Shown here: piece after piece, positions 5,819 to 7,581 of the stretch
Position numbering within the stretch: the stretch's first letter is position 1
Layout: every line of letters starts with the position of its first letter
Assembly: GCA_028873745.1 (NCBI GenBank)
Contig: JAPPNT010000036.1
Location: 1,732-9,312 of the forward strand
Origin: Chloroflexota bacterium
Lineage (GTDB): Bacteria > Chloroflexota > Dehalococcoidia > Lucifugimonadales > UBA1127
Length of the DNA: 7,581 bases
Direction of reading: 5' to 3'
Notes under the pieces: generated by a model
Databases searched by the model: none
What the model was told of the DNA's origin: nothing
The model's input: only the letters and a program-made list of their open reading frames with translations
Made by a program: the position numbers and the translations under genes

Positions 5819-7210
5819 TTGAAGATCACCCGTGAAGATGACGCCATCCGCCAAACTGTGCTCAATATCGAGATGGAAGAGGCGGACCTGGAGAGCTATA
5901 TGCAGCGCGCCTACCAGCGCGTTGTGCAGAAGGTCAAAGTGCCCGGATTCCGGCCCGGCAAGGCGCCCCGCCGCGTCGTTGAGCGGGTGGTGGGCCGGGA
6001 GTCGCTGCTGAGCGAGGCGCTGGACTTCATGGTGCCGGAGGTCACGGCCAAGGCCATCGAGCAGGAGGACATCGAGGCGGGGGCGCAGCCGGACGTGGAG
6101 CTGGTCGAGACGGAGCCGGTGACAATCAAGGCGACGGTGCCGCTCACGCCGCTCGTCGAGACGGGCGACTACTCGGCCATGCGCGTTGCGTATGAGGCCC
6201 CTGTCGTCACCGACGAGCAGATCGACGAGGCGCTGGAAGAGGCGCGCCGCAAAGAGGCCGTCTGGGAGCCCGTCGAGCGGGCGGCGGAAATGGGCGACGA
6301 CGTCAACATGACGTTCAAGGGCGTCGTGGAGGAAGAGACGGTGGTGGAGCAGGAAGACGCCGCCTTCATCCTCGACCCGGAGGCGCCCATCGCCGGATTC
6401 GGGGCGGCCATCGTCGGCGCCACCGCGGGCGAGTCCCGCGAGTTCGAGCTCCCGTTCCCCGAGGACTACTTCAACGAAAGCCTCGCAGGCAAGGCCTGCA
6501 CGTTCACCGTCACGGTCAAGGAGATCAAGGCGCAGGTCCTGCCGGAGCTCGACGACGAGTTCGCGAAGGGCGTGGACGACGGGTACGACTCGCTGGACGC
6601 GCTGAAAGACAGCATCCGGCAGCGGCTGCAGGACGCGCTGGAGAACGAGGGCGAGAACACCTACCAGGACGCCGTCCTGTCGGAGCTGCTCAACGTGGGC
6701 TCCGTCGAGCTGCCGCCGATCATGGTGGAACGGGCCATCGACAACCACCTGCAGGAGATCCAGGACACCATCGGCCGGCGCATCGGCCGGGCCATCTCCC
6801 TCGACGAGTACATGGACATCATGAAGAAGTCCGAGGACGACCTCCGCGAGGAGACGCGCGTCACCGTCGAGGAGCAGCTCCGCCGCTCCTACCTGCTGAC
6901 GCAGGTAGCGGAGAACGAGGGCATCGAGGCGACCGACGAGGACGTCGAGGCGGAGATCGAGACGATGGCGACGAGCGCGGGGGAGCAGGGCGAGCAGGTG
7001 CGGCAGCTCTTCATGAGCCAGGAGAACCGCGACTCCGTCGCCCGCTCGATCCGGTCGCGGCGCACGGTGCAGCTGCTGGTCGACATCGCGAAGGGCGAGA
7101 GTCCGGCGCAGGCAACCGACGAGCCGTCGGACGAGGCGGAGACCGTCGAGGACACGGAGACCACGCAGTCCGGCGAGCAATCAGAGGAATCCACGGAGCA
7201 GGCCACCTAA
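5819..7210 (+). CDS. tig: Trigger factor, ribosome-associated chaperone and peptidyl-prolyl isomerase
   Basis: Trigger factor binds at the ribosomal exit tunnel and shelters nascent chains. From the TTG start the protein has 463 residues, within the family range. The N-terminal ribosome-binding domain (about 1-115) carries GFRPGKAPR starting at residue 43, the same place as the E. coli GFRxGKxP signature, which supports this start over the GTG four codons upstream. The FKBP-type domain spans about 158-237 and includes MGDDVNMTFKG, PIAGFGAAIVG and FTVTVKEIK. The helical chaperone domain runs from about 238 to 424. The last 39 residues form a low-complexity acidic tail with 13 Asp or Glu and only one basic residue, at its beginning. 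The gene has its own extended -10 promoter and is followed by clpP after 52 nt, the usual tig-clp order. Confidence 0.97.
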   Translation: MKITREDDAIRQTVLNIEMEEADLESYMQRAYQRVVQKVKVPGFRPGKAPRRVVERVVGRESLLSEALDFMVPEVTAKAIEQEDIEAGAQPDVELVETEPVTIKATVPLTPLVETGDYSAMRVAYEAPVVTDEQIDEALEEARRKEAVWEPVERAAEMGDDVNMTFKGVVEEETVVEQEDAAFILDPEAPIAGFGAAIVGATAGESREFELPFPEDYFNESLAGKACTFTVTVKEIKAQVLPELDDEFAKGVDDGYDSLDALKDSIRQRLQDALENEGENTYQDAVLSELLNVGSVELPPIMVERAIDNHLQEIQDTIGRRIGRAISLDEYMDIMKKSEDDLREETRVTVEEQLRRSYLLTQVAENEGIEATDEDVEAEIETMATSAGEQGEQVRQLFMSQENRDSVARSIRSRRTVQLLVDIAKGESPAQATDEPSDEAETVEDTETTQSGEQSEESTEQAT

Positions 7211-7223
7211 GCGGGTGGCCTGC
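7198..7223 (+). repeat. Perfect inverted repeat around the tig stop codon
   Basis: GCAGGCCACC (7198-7207) and GGTGGCCTGC (7214-7223) form a 10-bp stem. The 6-nt loop TAAGCG contains the tig TAA stop codon. No T tract follows, so it is not a standard intrinsic terminator. A second possible stem, TGCCC (7221-7225) with GGGCA (7236-7240), overlaps it and would compete. It could stabilise the upstream message or modulate read-through into clpP. The structure is seen; the function is inferred. Confidence 0.6.
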
Positions 7224-7248
7224 CCTGGCGAAACGGGGCAAAAGCAGC

Positions 7249-7256
7249 AGGAGGAG
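7249..7256 (+). promoter_or_regulatory. Strong Shine-Dalgarno site for clpP
   Basis: AGGAGGAG ends 6 nt before the ATG at 7263. It contains the full AGGAGG core and is the best ribosome binding site in the window. It fixes a start that gives ClpP a longer N-terminus than in E. coli. Confidence 0.85.
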
Positions 7257-7262
7257 ACGTCC

Positions 7263-7581
7263 ATGGCACGGAGGGACATTCACAGAGAGGCGGAGCTGGT
7301 CAGCGCGGCAGGGAGGCTGCTTGGACCGCCCCCGCAGGCCATCATCCCGACGGTCATCGAGACCGGCGCGCGCGGCGAGCGCGGGTTCGACATCTACTCG
7401 CTGCTGCTGCGGGAGCGCATCATCTTCCTGGGCACGGGCATCAACGACTACGTCGCGAACCTGATCGTAGCGGAGATGCTGTACTTGGAGCGGGAGGACC
7501 CGGAGAAGGACATCAGCCTGTACATCAACTCGCCGGGCGGCGCGGTGACGTCGGGGCTGGCAATCCTGGACACGATGAACC
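7263..7581 (+). CDS. clpP: ATP-dependent Clp protease proteolytic subunit, N-terminal part
   Basis: ClpP forms the serine-protease barrel that degrades substrates unfolded by ClpX or similar ATPases in the cytoplasm. About 106 codons are present before the window ends. Recognisable segments are IIPTVIETGARGERGFDIY, LLLRERIIFLG, a helix ending MLYLEREDPEKDI, and the oxyanion-loop segment LYINSPGGAVTSGLAI. The catalytic Ser, His and Asp all lie beyond the right edge and cannot be checked. The ATG at 7263 has a strong Shine-Dalgarno site. The stretch before VIE is about 11 residues longer than in the E. coli precursor and may be a propeptide. The gene lies 52 nt after tig with no promoter visible between them, so cotranscription is likely. 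A clpX gene would be the expected next neighbour. Confidence 0.96.
   Translation, partial: MARRDIHREAELVSAAGRLLGPPPQAIIPTVIETGARGERGFDIYSLLLRERIIFLGTGINDYVANLIVAEMLYLEREDPEKDISLYINSPGGAVTSGLAILDTMN

Noticed and set aside
5780..7180. Minus-strand open frame of 466 codons opposite tig
   Set aside because: It is an antisense shadow of the trigger factor gene, with Leu/Arg/Asp-rich low-complexity translation and no family signature.

Overview
The window is high-GC bacterial chromosome with codon third positions dominated by G and C, compact gene packing and housekeeping content. The wording of CarA, CarB and trigger factor fits a Chloroflexota bacterium of the Dehalococcoidia/SAR202 kind. That assignment rests on remembered resemblance, not a search, so treat it as tentative; another high-GC phylum is possible.

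Layout, left to right. (1) Positions 1-4058 hold the 3' part of carA and a complete carB on the + strand. Together they encode carbamoyl-phosphate synthetase, which feeds pyrimidine and arginine synthesis. (2) A 24-nt perfect hairpin at 4096-4119 sits between carB and a convergent minus-strand gene and looks like a shared bidirectional terminator. (3) Positions 4142-4957 (minus) encode a class I SAM-dependent methyltransferase of unknown substrate. (4) A 252-bp divergent intergenic region contains a good sigma-70-type promoter reading right (-35 TTGACA, 17-nt spacer, TACACT). It would drive a 68-residue two-helix membrane protein (5210-5416) and, 7 nt later, a 106-residue protein of unknown function (5424-5744). 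(5) An extended -10 promoter at 5764-5791 drives tig (trigger factor, 5819-7210), which is best read from a TTG start with a short leader. (6) clpP begins at 7263 behind a strong Shine-Dalgarno site and runs off the right edge.

The right half forms a protein-quality unit: trigger factor meets nascent chains at the ribosome, and ClpP is the proteolytic core of the Clp protease. The tig-clp order is classical. A 10-bp hairpin carrying the tig stop codon in its loop lies at the tig-clpP junction. The methyltransferase and the two small genes between carB and tig are the only accessory-looking content.

I found no convincing undescribed system. The points most worth a second look are two equal-sized loop insertions at matching places in the two halves of CarB, the unassigned small-gene pair at 5210-5744, and the hairpin at the tig-clpP junction.
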